NCBI RefSeq assembly: GCF_052857255.1
Contig: NC_135498.1
Coordinates: 113,399,223-113,463,222 of the forward strand
Source: Amblyomma americanum
Lineage: Eukaryota; Arthropoda; Arachnida; Ixodida; Ixodidae
Reading direction: 5' to 3'
Length of the DNA: 64,000 nucleotides
Position 1 is the stretch's first letter, and every line of letters begins with the position of its first letter. Of this stretch, positions 21,230 to 33,860 are shown piece by piece. The notes beneath the pieces were generated by a model, which made no database searches, was not told the origin of the DNA, and saw only the letters and a program-made list of their open reading frames with translations. Position numbers and translations under genes: made by a program.

Positions 21230-21603
21230 TCGAACGCCTCGCGCTGCGGATTTGCAGCAGAAACTCCCATGGCAATGGCAACGAACGGATCTGGTGACGG
21301 CAATAGCTCCTGGCGTTTAGGATTCAGTTCCCAGTTGACCTTCAAGTGTGCAACAAGGCACAGAGTGATGCTGGTGCACAACAGCAATTCGGCTGGGTTC
21401 AGCCCCGTTCTCAAGGCTGCAGACATCGTGAGGAGCTACCACCGCTGCATCACGGCGAGTTCCTGGAGCCTGGCGGCCATCAGGGGAGTCTCAAAGTTCA
21501 TGCACCCGGCTCAGCGCCCGAGCTTCCAGCGCCTGAATCCCCCAAGAGGACGCACGGTGGCGGCGTCCCTTACGCAGAAGGGGGAGCAGGAGCGGACGCA
21601 GGC
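21230..21603 (-). pseudogene. Uncharacterised protein-like module, copy B
   Basis: Minus-strand frames carry SSWGIQALEARALSRV (same bases as copy A across 21,501-21,603), then MAARLQELAVMQRW, then MSAALRTGLNPAELLL and HLKVNWELNPKRQELLPSPD. The last two lie in one frame separated by a stop inside GTAGCTCC, a base string kept in A, B and the 34-kb copy, which could be an intron donor. Function unknown. Confidence 0.45.
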
Positions 21604-22321
21604 CAACATGGTATGAAACGAATCGTGCATAGTCTATACCATGCTTCCTAGGTAAAGCTTCAAGTGATGCCAGGAATTTTTCGGGAACTTGGAGTAACCT
21701 GAAGAAGGACGTACTGGTGGGCTAGTTGGTTCATAATGAAGAGAATGAGTCCTTACGTACCGTCTTGTTTGAGTAACCGCTGTTACAGACTCAAACTGAA
21801 GCAGAGTATGGAGGGATGCCTCATTCTCATGGCCGTTGATTCGACAACAGGACATGTCTGCGCACAGACAAAGACACGTCCTGTTGCAGAACCATTCGCT
21901 GGCGGAATCAGTCTTTCTTGCCGACCCTTATTTTGTTCAGTCAAGGATTCCATCTTTTCTGCCCTCTCCCCACCGTAGATGTTTTAGATGGACTACGAAG
22001 AACCTTGGCGCTGCCCTTACAGTAAACTTTGTTTAGTTCGAAAATTAACTAAATAGTGCTGTCTCATATGCACTCTGAATAAAAAAGTAAGGAGAAGATA
22101 GATGGTGGGAGCTTAATCAGGCGTATCCTCCCGTGGGCCACGCTAAAGACACGCTTTGTATGGACGCAAGCGCGGCTCCTACAATTGTCACTATGAAATG
22201 CCCCTCACATGATTTTGCGGTAGCTTGTACAAAGCTGCAAAGGTCACGCTATACCTGCATGTCCTTTTCTGGTTGGTAAGATCTTGGATTTCTGCTTGAA
22301 CTACGCATCTATTAGCGAAAA

Positions 22322-22640
22322 TCTATGGCTCAGAACTTAGAGCGCTCGGGTACTGTTCCCGAGTACCCGGGATCGAACCCTACCGCGGCGTTCGCGTTCG
22401 GATGGAGAAGAAACGCAGAAGGCGCCCGTGTGCTGTGCGATGTCAGTACACGGTAAAGATCCCCCGGTAGTCGAAATTATTCCGGAGTTCTCCACTACGG
22501 CACTTCTCACTTCCTTACTACCTTTACTGTGTCGTTTATTGCTTCCTTACGGGCAGTTCGCATGTCTACCTAGATATGTGAGGCAGTTGCCGCGCCATTT
22601 CCTTCCATCAAAAATCAGCTTTCATTTTTTTAACGCGTTC
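22322..22640 (+). mobile_element. Ruka-type SINE, head shortened
   Basis: Plus-strand copy paralogous to 11,007. It begins ATGGCTCAGAACTTAGAGCGC because the CCGCCGCGG start was lost in this copy. Confidence 0.87.
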
Positions 22641-22877
22641 CTGCATAATGGGAAACAGAGCCTAACTTATTAGTATAAATACAAAATCAAGCAGTCGGCC
22701 TCGGTGTGACTTTCAATACGCAATACAAGACGTCGGAGGTCCCTAGTGACGAATATTGCACCCATAAATCTAGCTGCCAATTGTATTACCGGGGCATGCA
22801 ATAATGCATGTCTCGGCCACAAACATGAAGTGCCAAACTTGACGTATTCGCTCGAAGCACGTTGCGTTCCATACTTT

Positions 22878-23110
22878 ACCCGCGTGGTGGCTCAGTGGTT
22901 AGGACGCTCGATTACTGAACCGGAGTACCCGGGTTCGAACTCGACCGCAGCTGCCGCGCTTTCGATGCGATAGAAACGCAGAAGGCGCCCGTGCGCTGTG
23001 TGAAGTCAGAGCACGCTAGATATCCCCAGGTGTTCTAAATTATTCCGAAGCCCTCCACTATGGTACCTCTTCTTTTGCTTTTCTTTAACTGCCTCCGTTA
23101 TCCCTTCCCT
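22878..23110 (+). mobile_element. Ruka-type SINE, 3'-truncated
   Basis: Paralog of 11,557-11,800 with the same truncation point (CTTACGGCCTCAAATAC). Confidence 0.87.
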
Positions 23111-23670
23111 TACGGCCTCAAATACTGAGAGTCCATTGATACGGCCGAAATGGAGCTGACACTGCATGGTTTCATAGCTATCGCCGTAATCATAGTGTTG
23201 TATGCGTTAATTTGGATTGATTACATCGGCTTCCAAGAGAGTATATAAGGTTACTGTTTTTAGAAAATTTCAAGCGCCATAATTTTCCGCAACATAACAT
23301 AGAAATGACGACCAATGTCTTTGAGAACCCATAACGCATATGGCAGCGTAGATAAGGGGATAGCTTATACATGTTATTCTGGTGATTTCAGAAAATGAGA
23401 AAAAAGATTGAGGTGGTAGAATACGAGGGCGTAATGGAAAATCGATCAGAATGCATTTCTCCAGTAGTTGCTTCGTGCAAGGATATGCATTTATTTTTAC
23501 TTCACTTTTTCCAATGAGGAGAACAAACAGCATAATGCCTAAAAATACGTTGTGCGGCACCATGGAGGCAGCGTACGCCCGTTAGCGGAAGGTCTCTAGC
23601 ATATTCCATTGTCGATTATGATGGTGACTGTGCATGGCCGCTTTAGCAAACTACCTGTCCAAGCAATCCC

Positions 23671-24640
23671 TTCGCGACGAGCTCAATGTAATGCCAAGTG
23701 TTTCTAAACGTAGCGGGCTACTCGGATTGAGGAAGTTATTCCAGACCGCCAAATTAGCCCATACCTAGCACCTTTACAGGCGCCATGTATGTTTTGAAAG
23801 CAGTACTTGAAGGTAAAGTAACTGGCGAGAACTTAGGAGCTGCTATCTGTTGTTGCTATGTAGCTTAACCGGGCGTGTCATACTAATTTTGTTACTCCAC
23901 TACAATTTAGGAATAGCAGCAAATGTTAGCTTCCGCTGAGTATTTCGTGGACAGTCCCCGTTCTGTTTATTCTACCGTAGAGAGAAGTCTACACAAACGG
24001 ACATTCTCACGCGAAAAGGCAAAAAAATAGGTCGTAAAGAAATCCCTTCACTCTCTTGATCACTCCCTTGGTCATTGACGAGGTGCAGCCTCAAATCTGA
24101 GATCCTTCGCAATATTTATTGTACTATATATTCCAAATCTATTCTCATGTCCCAAACTTTCTGAATTTTTCGGGCCTTTCGCAGAGCTCTGTCAGCATCG
24201 AAAATATGTTTTCGAGAAGATAAAAATACATTCCTTATTTCACTTCACATTCTAAAAAATTTAACCGAAACTCTTTTAACAGCGTATGGTGCGTTATGGT
24301 ATATTTTATTGTATGGTATGGTATAGTATGGTACGGTGTGGTATGATGTGGTATGTGCGGTTTAATGGCCCACACCTGCACATGGACCATGAGGGAAGCT
24401 GCAGTAAGAGGACTCCGTGTTAAATTTGATGACGAGGAGTTTTTCGACGTTCTCTCAGTTGACATCGCTAAGCACGTGGGCATGGCTTATGGCTAAAACA
24501 AACTTTGCATTTCGCTTTTGTCGAATTGAGGCCACTGCTGTCTGGATTCGATCTCGCGACCTTAGGCTTTAGAGCCGACGCTCACCGTCACTATGGGCCA
24601 TCCCGTAAACTACTACTAGTCTCTTTTGAGGGGTTTCTAT
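23671..24640. other. Segment present in copy B only, with decayed SINE
   Basis: Copy A joins CAAGCAATC directly to TCTATCCTAGC. B carries about 970 bp more. Its right part has a (GGTAT)-like run at 24,285-24,355 and then a decayed minus-strand tRNA-derived SINE (CATCGCTAAGCACGTGGGC, GATCTCGCGACC, GAGCCGACGCTCA) of the type also at 43,780 and 46,745. The left 550 bp show nothing I recognise. Confidence 0.6.
24285..24358. repeat. Imperfect (GGTAT)n microsatellite
   Basis: GTATGGTATGGTATAGTATGG and variants run for about 70 bp at the 3' end of a decayed SINE; a weaker relative is at 46,755-46,790. Confidence 0.8.
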
Positions 24641-25460
24641 CCTAGCTAACGTGGGCTTTCTCAAGAATGTGATTGACACCGCCGTCTACTCCAGGCGGAC
24701 GCCGGCCCCGCCTACCTTCTATTGGACGCTCGCATTCCTTTCGCCTCGGGAAGAGCGACAACCGTAGAGGAACTGTGGCATAGAAAATACCTTGGTATGC
24801 ATTTCCGATGAAGTGCAGAGCGTTACTATCGGATAGCATGTCCTAACCGAAAACCGCTGCATTTTTCCTACTGGTCAACGTGTGATTAATCCAGTTTAAT
24901 CCACGTGAATGTCAGATTTAAAGGAATACGTGGTCAGGGCAATAGGCCCCCACGACATTGCCTAGTATGTGGTCAATTGGCGAACCTTGCGCCTGGATCG
25001 GAAGCACCTGAATTTAGGTGGCGAGGTGATAGAGGTTGCTGCCGCGGTGATATAGTTCTTATGTAATCCAATCTAAGGAAAAGGAGACGAATCTCTGGTT
25101 GAGTTTCCATAACTTTAATATTAATTTACCGATGCTTTCGTACGCATTAGGTAACAATGTCGGAGCATTTTTGGCCTATGACAACCATGCGTCTCGTAAG
25201 TTGCGATACGTTTTCCTGCGTGCACGTGTTTAATATAATTCATTTACAGCTCAAGCGCTAAAACGTTAAAAAATTCGTCGCTTTGTTCTGGCAAACGATG
25301 AGCGTTTATGAAAGCTATAGGTGCTCGTCAGCAATTCTGCTTAAAGCTGATCAAGTGTTATTTTTTCCGATCGAGTGTTATTTTTTTTACATCACCGTTT
25401 TAGCCGGCCTACTCCAGCGTCGGCGGCGTCAGCAGTTACTACAGCAGTCCCACAATGGGC

Positions 25461-25784
25461 TCAGCGGACTCGGACCCGGAGGCGTTCGAAGGCAGAAGGC
25501 GCTTTATAGACAAGGCGCAACGCCCGGCCTCCCAGGTCCTGCAGCTCCGCGAGACCATACCGCTTCCGGAGGGCGGGCAGGCAGCTGCTCAGGAAGCGTT
25601 CCAAGGCGGCGTCGAAGAACGCCGGAATGGCAGCTTTGGAACGGGCGCTGTAGCTCCGTGAGCCGCCGCAAGGCAAGCCGGTAAGGGAGAGGGTCTTGTT
25701 GCAGAACTGAATTAGTTCGTCCAGTATATTTCGTATGAAAGGCTCTCGACTCCTCACCTGCTGGAATATACTTAAGTGGAACAT
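25461..25784 (-). pseudogene. Uncharacterised protein-like module (107 codons), copy B
   Basis: Minus-strand frame equal in length to copy A (14,026-14,349): MFHLSIFQQVRSREPF, AIPAFFDAALERFLSSCL, LRKRYGLAELQDLGG, KAPSAFERLRVRVR and stop. The C-terminal 47 residues match copy A exactly. Plus-strand frames are also open but fit the A/B differences less well. Confidence 0.5.
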
Positions 25785-25904
25785 TGTGTCCGGATAGTTG
25801 GTGAATTACTTCTGACATGGCCAACGTGCGCGAAAAAAGCACACACACGGGACAGGGCACAGGACGAGCACAAACAGACAACTTTATTCGCAGAACGTGG
25901 CACT

Positions 25905-26960
25905 CTTGGAGAGGAGCACAAAAAACCTGGCATGAGCAGTCAAAACCGCGCATCTTACAAATTAAATGAAAAGCGCGACAGAGGCGGTAAGAAAAGAAAG
26001 ACAGATAGTGAGGCCGTATGTGCATAAGATGTTGCACAACCTGAAGAAAGTGGCGGGAAAGTATAAAGTGCCAAGCTTACTGGACTGTTAACAGTGGCAA
26101 AGCTATGCCCTCGCATCATTATACAAGAAGCAAATAAATGTGGTTGTAGCAAGAAACACGCGAGGCGCTTTGTGGAATGCGCCATCGGTGTCATATACGC
26201 AATACCACCAACCTGTGGTAAGAGGTACGTAGTCCAGACTGGACGCTGCGTTAACGATTGTGCACGGGAACATGACCTATCGTTATCGATAGGGGAGGGT
26301 TCAAATGTGCCTAAACATTGCCTGACTTACGAGGACAGCAGGCCCCCGCTGGGTGAGGTCAGAATTCTGGGCAAAACCCGCAACACAGTCGCACGTGAAC
26401 TGATGGAAGCCTATATAATAAAGAAAAGTGTGCTTGACTGTAGCAAAGGTTCTTCTGCTGATCTCTACATTACTGCAATAGCCTTTCTTGATAAAATAAT
26501 TGGTTTTTGGTTAAATGAATAGCGCAGCATCTGTCTCATATATAGTTGGGCACCTGAACCGCGTCGTAAGGGAAGGGATAAAGAAGGGAGTGAAAGAAGA
26601 AAGGAAGAAAGAGGTGCCGTAGTGGAGGGCTCCGGAATAATTTCGACCACCTGGGGATATTTAACGTGCACTGACATCGCACAGCACACCGCCTAAGCAC
26701 AGCACATCGCCGTAGCCGACGCGGTCGGGTTCTAGCTCGGGAACTCCGGATCGCATGTCGAGCGCCCTAACCACTGAGCCACCGCGGCGGTAGTCTTTCT
26801 TGGTAAGATCTAAAATTAAGCCATGGCGTCTGCGGTTTGTAAGATGCGCGGTATGGACGGCGCCTTCAGAGATATAATGTGCCGAAATGGCTGAAGCTGA
26901 TATTGAACGCTTTGCGACAAGCCTAAAAGAACTATCTTAAGTGAGGCGTTTAAAATGTAG
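25905..26960 (+). mobile_element. Penelope-like element 3' part with GIY-YIG domain
   Basis: Upstream frame reads VRPYVHKMLHNLKKVAGKYK, the linker typical of Penelope-like elements. The frame 26,094-26,522 then carries GVIYAI (GIY), CGKRYVVQTGRCVNDCAREH (the YIG part, CxxTGR..N.R..EH), HCLTY, and VARELMEAYIIKK with the expected catalytic-region Glu. A stop separates linker and endonuclease and the RT is missing, so it is dead. A Ruka copy interrupts it at 26,491-26,794; the far end beyond 26,803 is not defined. It occurs only in copy B. Confidence 0.8.
26491..26794 (-). mobile_element. Ruka-type SINE inside the Penelope-like element
   Basis: Minus-strand copy with a shortened head region, flanked by CTTTCTTG at 26,483-26,490 and 26,795-26,802. 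The target is the end of the GIY-YIG ORF. Confidence 0.88.
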
Positions 26961-28175
26961 GCGAAAAGTTTCTTTTATACGAGCGCCACTACGTGCCGCG
27001 AAAGCACACGTGTGGCTTCAAAACACAAGTGAATTTTTTCGTCTGTTATGTATGCATTTCTGAAAAGCCAGTGAGCTGAATTTCATTTTTTATCCAAGTA
27101 TACCGTATCAAAATCTCCGTTTTAATTCAAAGTAGCGTCTTATTTTTGTTCTTAGATTACGGTATTCAGTGGGCACAGCCAAACTTCAGTTTGCTAGAGT
27201 CCCTTTGAGAACGCCAGGCAGCATAAATTATTTCAAAGGGCCGAGTCACGTAGTGCGTCTCTTGCTGGTTCTTGCTTTCGCACAGCGTACACTAATAAAA
27301 CATGTTTGCTTCTTTTTACAAACACCTTTAGTTGAATCTTCCTTCTGACAGTAATGAGGAATTGTGCACTGGTATCTCTGGGCAGGCAAACTAGACCTGA
27401 ACGCAATTCTTCGTGGTTGTGTTGCCACCAGCGGCCCTCTTCTTCAGTACCCATTGGCTTATCTACTTCAAACTGACGCATCGTACTGACGTCACTGAAG
27501 GAAGTTTATAATTCAATAGACCCATTCCCGCGCTCGAATAAGCACGCCTTTGTGTTAAGTTGCTAACTCCGCTTTGAAAAAAAATGCACAGCTAAATTCA
27601 CCTGCTTAGCGCATTTATCCAAAAGAACCCATTGGCATTCGGGCCATTAACGACCCTCCAGGTTTTTCCCGTGACACCACCCGGAGGTTGCGCTGATCTT
27701 TCTCTGTCCTCATTAAAGCAGCAAACAGGTTTCCCTCTTTCTTTTCGGCGCGCTCTGACAGCCGTTGCTAAGGCGACCAAAAGCCTTTCACTATCTCGCT
27801 ATCTTTCCATTGCCCTCGCGCCAAGGTTTCCTCCTTTCCGCAGTGTAATGATTGACGCTGCGAGGTGCAACATTGATTCCACCTATGAAGGCCCAATGTT
27901 TGCCCCTTTGACTACGCTACCAAAGCTATCGCGGTATAATAGCTTGGTAGAGACAATCCTTGTGCCGCCCATAACTTGCCGCGTCCGCCTTGTTTTAAGA
28001 GTGCCTCGTCTGCGTTAGTACATATTTTAAGGCCCCTGCAAGTTTGAAGGACTCTGCAGTAATTTGAACATTATTAGTTCGCGATTAGCTCTCGTTAGAC
28101 TCTCATTTAATGTCAACTCAAATCTGAATACCTTCTTTTCGTTTTGTGTATGCTATAACAGGCCTCGGACGTACG
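26960..28175. other. Unrecognised part of the copy B-only segment
   Basis: Several open frames (27,233-27,481 minus; 27,632-28,018 plus) have no motif I know. No SINE or LINE signature. Confidence 0.4.
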
Positions 28176-28188
28176 TCCAATAGGCCAC

Positions 28189-28378
28189 CCGCCGTGGTGG
28201 CTTAGTGACTGTGGCGCTCGGTTGTTGAGCCTGAGGACGCGGAAGCAATGCGTGCTTCTTCGGCCTCGTTTCCCTGGTGGCCACACTCAAAAGGCGCACG
28301 TTTACTGTATTGTCATCTCACGTTAATAATCTCAGGTGGTTGAAATATTCCCGATGGCGTCCGCTACTACGCCTTTTC
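28189..28378 (+). mobile_element. Degenerate Ruka-type SINE
   Basis: Paralog of 14,503-14,692, similarly diverged. Confidence 0.75.
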
Positions 28379-29963
28379 ATATATTTTACTTCACTCCATG
28401 CGCAGCCACCTGGCGGCAGCTAGATTCGGTGAGGCGCAGGTTTCGCCGCAAACTGCACACGAACAGCAGGAGTGCTTCAGGCGATCGGGTGCAGCTTAAC
28501 TCAAGCATAAAGGATACGTCGAGAGGGATTGCTGACACTCTTGCGTAACTTGTTTGAACTGAATTAGAAGCATCGAGTCCAATGAGGCGGATTTTAGATT
28601 TTCGGGCCTGACACACAGAACAGTGCACGCTTGTGAATGACGCCCCCTTGACGCTTGTATGTACAGGGTCGGTCAAATGTACCCTGACAACAGGGCCTTG
28701 TTTTCAACAGTATACCTAGGCACTTCAGAACAAGATAAAGCAGACGTTAAAACGCTACTACTGCCACACTCTACAGATATTTTCAGCTTCTGGGGTGACG
28801 TAACTGTCCTACTATACGGCTCAAAATCAGACCTTGTGGCTTGGGAGCCTTTGACCGACCTTGTACCTGCCACTGCACGGTGAGCAAGTGTCCGTATTTT
28901 CCGAACATTTTTCCTTAACTCACGAGTGGCGAACTGGGGACAGGCCATGATTCTGTGCGCTCACCTGTGGGCTTCGGGCAGAATGCGTATCTCCATGCGT
29001 ATCTCCAATAATTTTTTCTCTACACATTCTGTAATCCTTCCTGTGCAACTGGCGTCATTTCTGAGATCTTTGGTTTACGCAAGCGTCATAACAATAGGAC
29101 GCCGGCGGGGCATCACCCGCTTTCTTCGAAGAAGCTTCCTCAATAGGGAATGCGCTTTATTCTCTAATATCCTCCAGCACATGAAGCGTAATTGCCGAAT
29201 AGGAATGCTGCAAGCGATTCTGCAATTAACAGCCGGCCTGTACAACTAGATGCCATGCACCAAATAAGCCAGTGTTAAAACTACGCATCCACCACTTCGT
29301 GCTACTCGACAGCCCGGTCTCTTCATACCCATACATGTGTTGTCTTGAGTGGAAAAATAAGCAAGCTTGCTATGGTTATTCCTTTTTCGTCGCAGGGTGC
29401 TGGACATGTGCAAGTAATTTCGCGTCGGGCCGAGTGGACGTGGAGGCACCTAGTCACTTGTGTTCTGTTCTGCTTCGAGTACAACTCCGGGATCGCCCGA
29501 TCGTTTGTAAACGTATTTCTTAAATAATTGAAATCAACATTTAATAAACACTGCGAAGAGATTTTCGCTATCGCAACACGCCTCTTATTTCCTTGTGCGC
29601 TCAGTACACTATCTGTTTTTCAGCGGGTACAAAATTGGCAGCAGCTTTGACTGCTTCATTAAGTGATCGATTGTGATTGATTAGTAATAGTCTCAATTCA
29701 TTTATATAATTCCAACAGCCCTTTTCTAAAAGGCCTGAAAGATGTATTCTGGGACAAAAGTGTATACGGTATAAAGCATTACAATTTCGTCGCACGTCAC
29801 AAAATTTTCAGCCTTTCCGCGCAATTTCATGCAGCCTGTGCCCAGCTGGGTGCGCGTGCAGTTTGTTTCTGGACTCTAATATCCGACTGCCGACTACATG
29901 TTGCTGAAGCACAAAGCAAATACGCAGCGTTTCTTTTTGTGTACGTTAGCACAATCAGACAGT

Positions 29964-30375
29964 AATAATAATCGGTTTTGGTGGTAAGGAAATGGCGCAG
30001 TACCTGTCTCGTATACCGTTAATAATAATTGGTTTTTTGGGGAAAGGAAATGGCGCAGTATCTGTCTCATATATCTTTGGACACCTGAACCGCGCCGTAA
30101 GGGAAGGGATAAAGGAGGGAGTGAAAGAAGAAAGGAAGAATAGGTGCCGTAGTGGAGGGCTCCGGAATATTTTCGACCACCTGGGGATCTTTAACGTGCA
30201 CTGACATCGCACAGCACACGGGCGCCTTAGCGTTTTTCCTCCATAAAAACGCAGCCGCCGCGATCGGGTTCGAACCCGGGAACTCCGGATCAGTAGTCGA
30301 GCGCGCTAACCACTGAGCCACCGCGGCGGGGTAAATGGACACTTGAACCGCGCTGAAAGGAAAGGGATGCCGTTG
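29964..30375 (-). mobile_element. Ruka-type SINE split by another Ruka
   Basis: 29,964-30,010 (GGTAAGGAAATGGCGCAGTACC..CGTATACCG) is the 3' end of a minus-strand copy. Its body resumes at 30,332 as TGGACACTTGAACCGCGCTG and fades by 30,375. The inner copy lies between. Confidence 0.8.
30011..30331 (-). mobile_element. Ruka-type SINE, full length, nested
   Basis: Intact minus-strand copy with (ATT)n tail, B box and head, inserted into an older Ruka copy. Confidence 0.9.
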
Positions 30376-30587
30376 AAAAAGAGTCTCATTAAAAGGACGC
30401 TAAGAAGAACTCCAACCAATCTTCCAAGAAAAATACATTGTTCGTTTTTTTTTGCAGGTTGATGTTTAATGGGCAGCAAAAAAATTCATTTTTTGGTGAT
30501 GCTGATGAATTCAAATCTGAAGCATTCCTTTTCTGGCTTTTGTTTCAAGCTCTGGGCCCAAATAGCGAAAAAGACCACGTGGTAATA

Positions 30588-30852
30588 CCCGCCGCGGTGG
30601 CTCAGTGGTTAAGGCGCTTGTCTGCTGAGCCGCAATACCTGAGTTCCAACCCTACTACCGCCCGTGTGCTGTGCGATGTCAGTGCACATTATTTAAGATC
30701 CCCAGGTGGTCGAAATTTTTCCGAAGACTTCCACTACGGCACCACTTTCTTCCTTTCTTCTCTCATTCCCTCCTATATTCCTTCTGTTGCGGCGCGGTTC
30801 GAGTGTCCACCGAGATTTGTGAGACAGTTGCTGCGCAATTTCTTTTCCTAAA
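30588..30852 (+). mobile_element. Ruka-type SINE with internal deletion
   Basis: Plus-strand copy with an intact CCGCCGCGGTGGCTCAGTGG head. It jumps from CCAACCCTACTACCG to CCCGTGTGCTGTGCG, losing about 40 bp including most of the segment after the B box. Confidence 0.87.
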
Positions 30853-30859
30853 AAAAACT

Positions 30860-31480
30860 AACAAAAAAGATGTGATCAATTAGAAAAGGATGGCCGTGTA
30901 GCTTACCCTCAGGCACCCTGCACAAGAAACGTTCATGCCATCACCGCAATCTGTTCCCTAAAACGAAGGATGACATGTCTTCTAGATTAACAAAAGCTCC
31001 GCTTGTATTGAAATTTGCGTTTTTGTAGCTTTAACTAATCTATCTTTACTGACCAAAATCTGTGCCTTTAAAAAATATATTGTTGGAAGAACTCATTTTT
31101 ATGCTTAAAGGCCCTGCATTTCCACAGCCATGCACTGAGATGATATCAATTAGCCATGAATGAATGAGAAGAGCGTGCATCTAATACATTTGAGTCGCTA
31201 TCGAACTGATTATCTACCCGTATTCCGGACGTACCGTTGGCTCATTTGGTGTCTTCCGGAGAGATCCATGCTGTCTTGTCTATTTCTATCTACCTTAATT
31301 CCGTTGGCTTGGAGCCGAGCTGAGAACTGTTCCTAGGCTGCTACGATTTGATGTTGAATAACATGCGCGATGTGCTGATGAAACAGACTTTCTAATTATT
31401 GCATTACCTGCACGAACTTTATTTGGACCTTGTGATATATCTACCCCCGAAATACCTGGAGGTGTTCTACCTCAACTTCG
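30860..31480. other. No recognised feature
   Basis: AT-rich; no supported gene or repeat. Confidence 0.5.
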
Positions 31481-33860
31481 AATACCTGTAGCTGTTTTTA
31501 TGTTTATCTCGAATGAAATATGCTTTTGGGCTTGTGTGCCGGCAGGGACAGAGACATGTACTCTCTTAACCAAGGAATGCACAGCAACTACCATACACTT
31601 AGAGCTCCACACGGAAATCAAACATACTTCTATCAGCATGCACCTTCTTCATCTTGGCAGCCAGTACGCTAACACTCGAACGTGTACAGGAGACCCCGAA
31701 TGCCTAATGACACGTTCGAAGATATCTTTATGAAAGCCAGCAGATATACAGAAAAGGCACCCTTAGTCATAGTGGGCTACTTCAACGCCCGTAGTTATGC
31801 CGGGGAGTACACTAAGCAAGAGAAAGGCAGGAAGTTTACCGAAGTTATCCCTAGCGTGGAGCTCACCCTTTTCAATGTCCCCTAGCAACCAGCACGCACA
31901 AGCAAAAGTGTCTCCAAAGACACCAGTCCAGTTCTACGACCAGTCGAGAATGGTTGTCGCTGTGAATGGGTTAACACGTATGAAAGCCTAGAGAGTGGCC
32001 ACTATAACCTAGCCACCACGCTAGAAAGCAACTGATTCTGTAGACAGTGAGACAAAGCTAGGCTTTACAAATTGTGGACCCTTCCGAACAAAAGAATGAA
32101 GATTTAAAATGTGGGCCAAACACCTCATTGGTCTTAAGGAGAAAGTCACTATGACCCTGCAAGCTTCGAGTGAGGTTCCTGCCATTGATCCCCACCACCT
32201 TCACCTTTGGGCAGCAGCACGTAAAGGGATGGTACATTGGCGTAGGCAGAAATTCATCGCAGAATTTATCGCAGAAATCAGCAAAGAATCCGACGATTAC
32301 GCCTGAAACACTGCGCGGACCAACTGGCTGAAGGTGTGTCTCTCACTACAGGCCAAGCTCGTCATACATCGCACTTGGAGCTTTCTCCGATCCTTGCCCG
32401 AACCTACAGAAGCATAGGAGGTCTGAAACGTAACCTGGAAAGGGAATTGCATAGTTCTCGAGCCTCGGACGAAGACATTATTGACGCCGTCAAGAAGCGA
32501 TATCTCTGAATGGGCAGTCCTAATACCTCACTCCTCGGATAGACAGGAGCAGAAAACACTCACCTGAATTAAAACTTCACTGCCGAAGACGTACGGGCTC
32601 CATTCATAGCTTTGCGACAAAGCACAGCCTCGGGCCATAAAACATTACCAAGATGTTAGCAAACATGAAAATTGGAGCCCGAGAATAACTAACCGAATAC
32701 TTGAACAGGTGTGGGTAGAGCTGCGAATTTCCCGAAGCCTGGGAGACAGCGGGCGGCAGCTTTATTCCGAAACCTTGGAATAAATCAACAAGCTACGGCC
32801 CATACCCTCACGTCCTGTGCGGGCAAACTGATGAAAAGGATTGTGCACGACCGCCTCACCAACCATATGAACGACTAGGATATGTTTTCTCACTCCATGT
32901 TCGTATTACAGTGAAACCTGTCCACCCATGATGAACTCTTCCAGCTAAAATTAGGAGGGGGAGGTGTAATTTACTACCCAAAGCAAAAACAATGAAAGCC
33001 GTCTTATCCCTTGACATAATTTAGCATTGTGAAACACGCCAAATTCAAGGAAACTTGCAAGAAACCACTCGCGGACGAAGGACGTAGTACTATATCCACA
33101 GCTTACTTCAAAACAGGAGAGCTGGGGGACGTTAGATCGGACTCAGTCCGCATGGCAGATACGACCACTCCGCAACGAGCCGCTTTTTCTCGGTCCCTCT
33201 TTAACCTGATATGTGTAAACTGCCTAAAAATCTAAACCAAACCGATCGAATGGGACACGCTCTCTACGCCGATGACATATTTGTATGTGCAACACACAGA
33301 AATATCAGCTATATCGAATCTTAAATCTAAGAAGCGGCTGTCGCAGTCCAAAATTATTCCTAAGAATGCAGACTAAAGTGTTCATCCGAGAAGTAAGAAC
33401 TCATTGCCTTTCGCAGCAAAATCGATGACGCGGCGCTCATTCACGGAGCAGGTCTCCAAGATGTTGAAAAGACCGGAATCCTCCGGCGTCACATCAACAG
33501 GCGAGGAAACAATGTAGCAAAACTATCGAAATTATAAATTGGGAGACCAAGTGGGCGGAACGTTCGGGCCCAGCATCCACAAGAGAACCGGAATGCTAGA
33601 AAAAGAAACTGTCCTTCTAGTACAGGCCTTCATGATCAGCATGCAGTGCAGCCTATGCGGTTCACGATGTAAATGTCTACACATTATTATCAACAAAAAT
33701 TAAAAGCTGGCTCTTGACCTGCCAACGTCAGCATCGACGAAGCGACTTCTCCAACTAGGCGTCCACAACACAATTAGCGAATTAGTCGACGCTCATTTGC
33801 TGCCCCAAACCACCACACTTGCGACTGCAAAACCCATGGGGACATTTAAGTCACCTTAAG
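31480..33860 (+). mobile_element. Decayed LINE: endonuclease to RT
   Basis: Plus-strand pieces in order: endonuclease strand with TCTLLTKECTATTIHLEL; APLVIVGYFNARSYAGEY (GDFNA loop with D changed to Y) near 31,770; RT finger/palm with TPQRAAFSRSLFNLI near 33,170 and the catalytic block ALYADDIFVCATH at about 33,260-33,300; C-terminal RLLQLGVHNTISELVDAHLL near 33,750. Many stops and shifts. It is the same family as 5,050 (endonuclease) and 52,970 (GIHNIVEELITEH). No RNase H is visible before 33,860. Confidence 0.82.

Larger units (their letters stand above)
20190..29725 (+). repeat. Segmental duplication I, copy B
   Basis: Direct-orientation partner of 9,110-16,045, longer because of private segments: a 300-bp repeat (20,544-20,842), about 970 bp at 23,671-24,640, and about 2.25 kb at 25,920-28,170 with a Penelope-like element. 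It lacks the LINE of 12,714 and the 13,470 segment of copy A. Confidence 0.9.

Noticed and set aside
28386..28676. 96-codon minus-strand frame conserved in A (14,695-15,000)
   Set aside because: A/B differences are spread evenly over the three codon positions, so there is no sign of coding constraint.
28659..28883. Exon-like plus-strand frame with acceptor and donor
   Set aside because: Open in B but broken in A by a stop and a 22-bp duplication; differences are even over codon positions.
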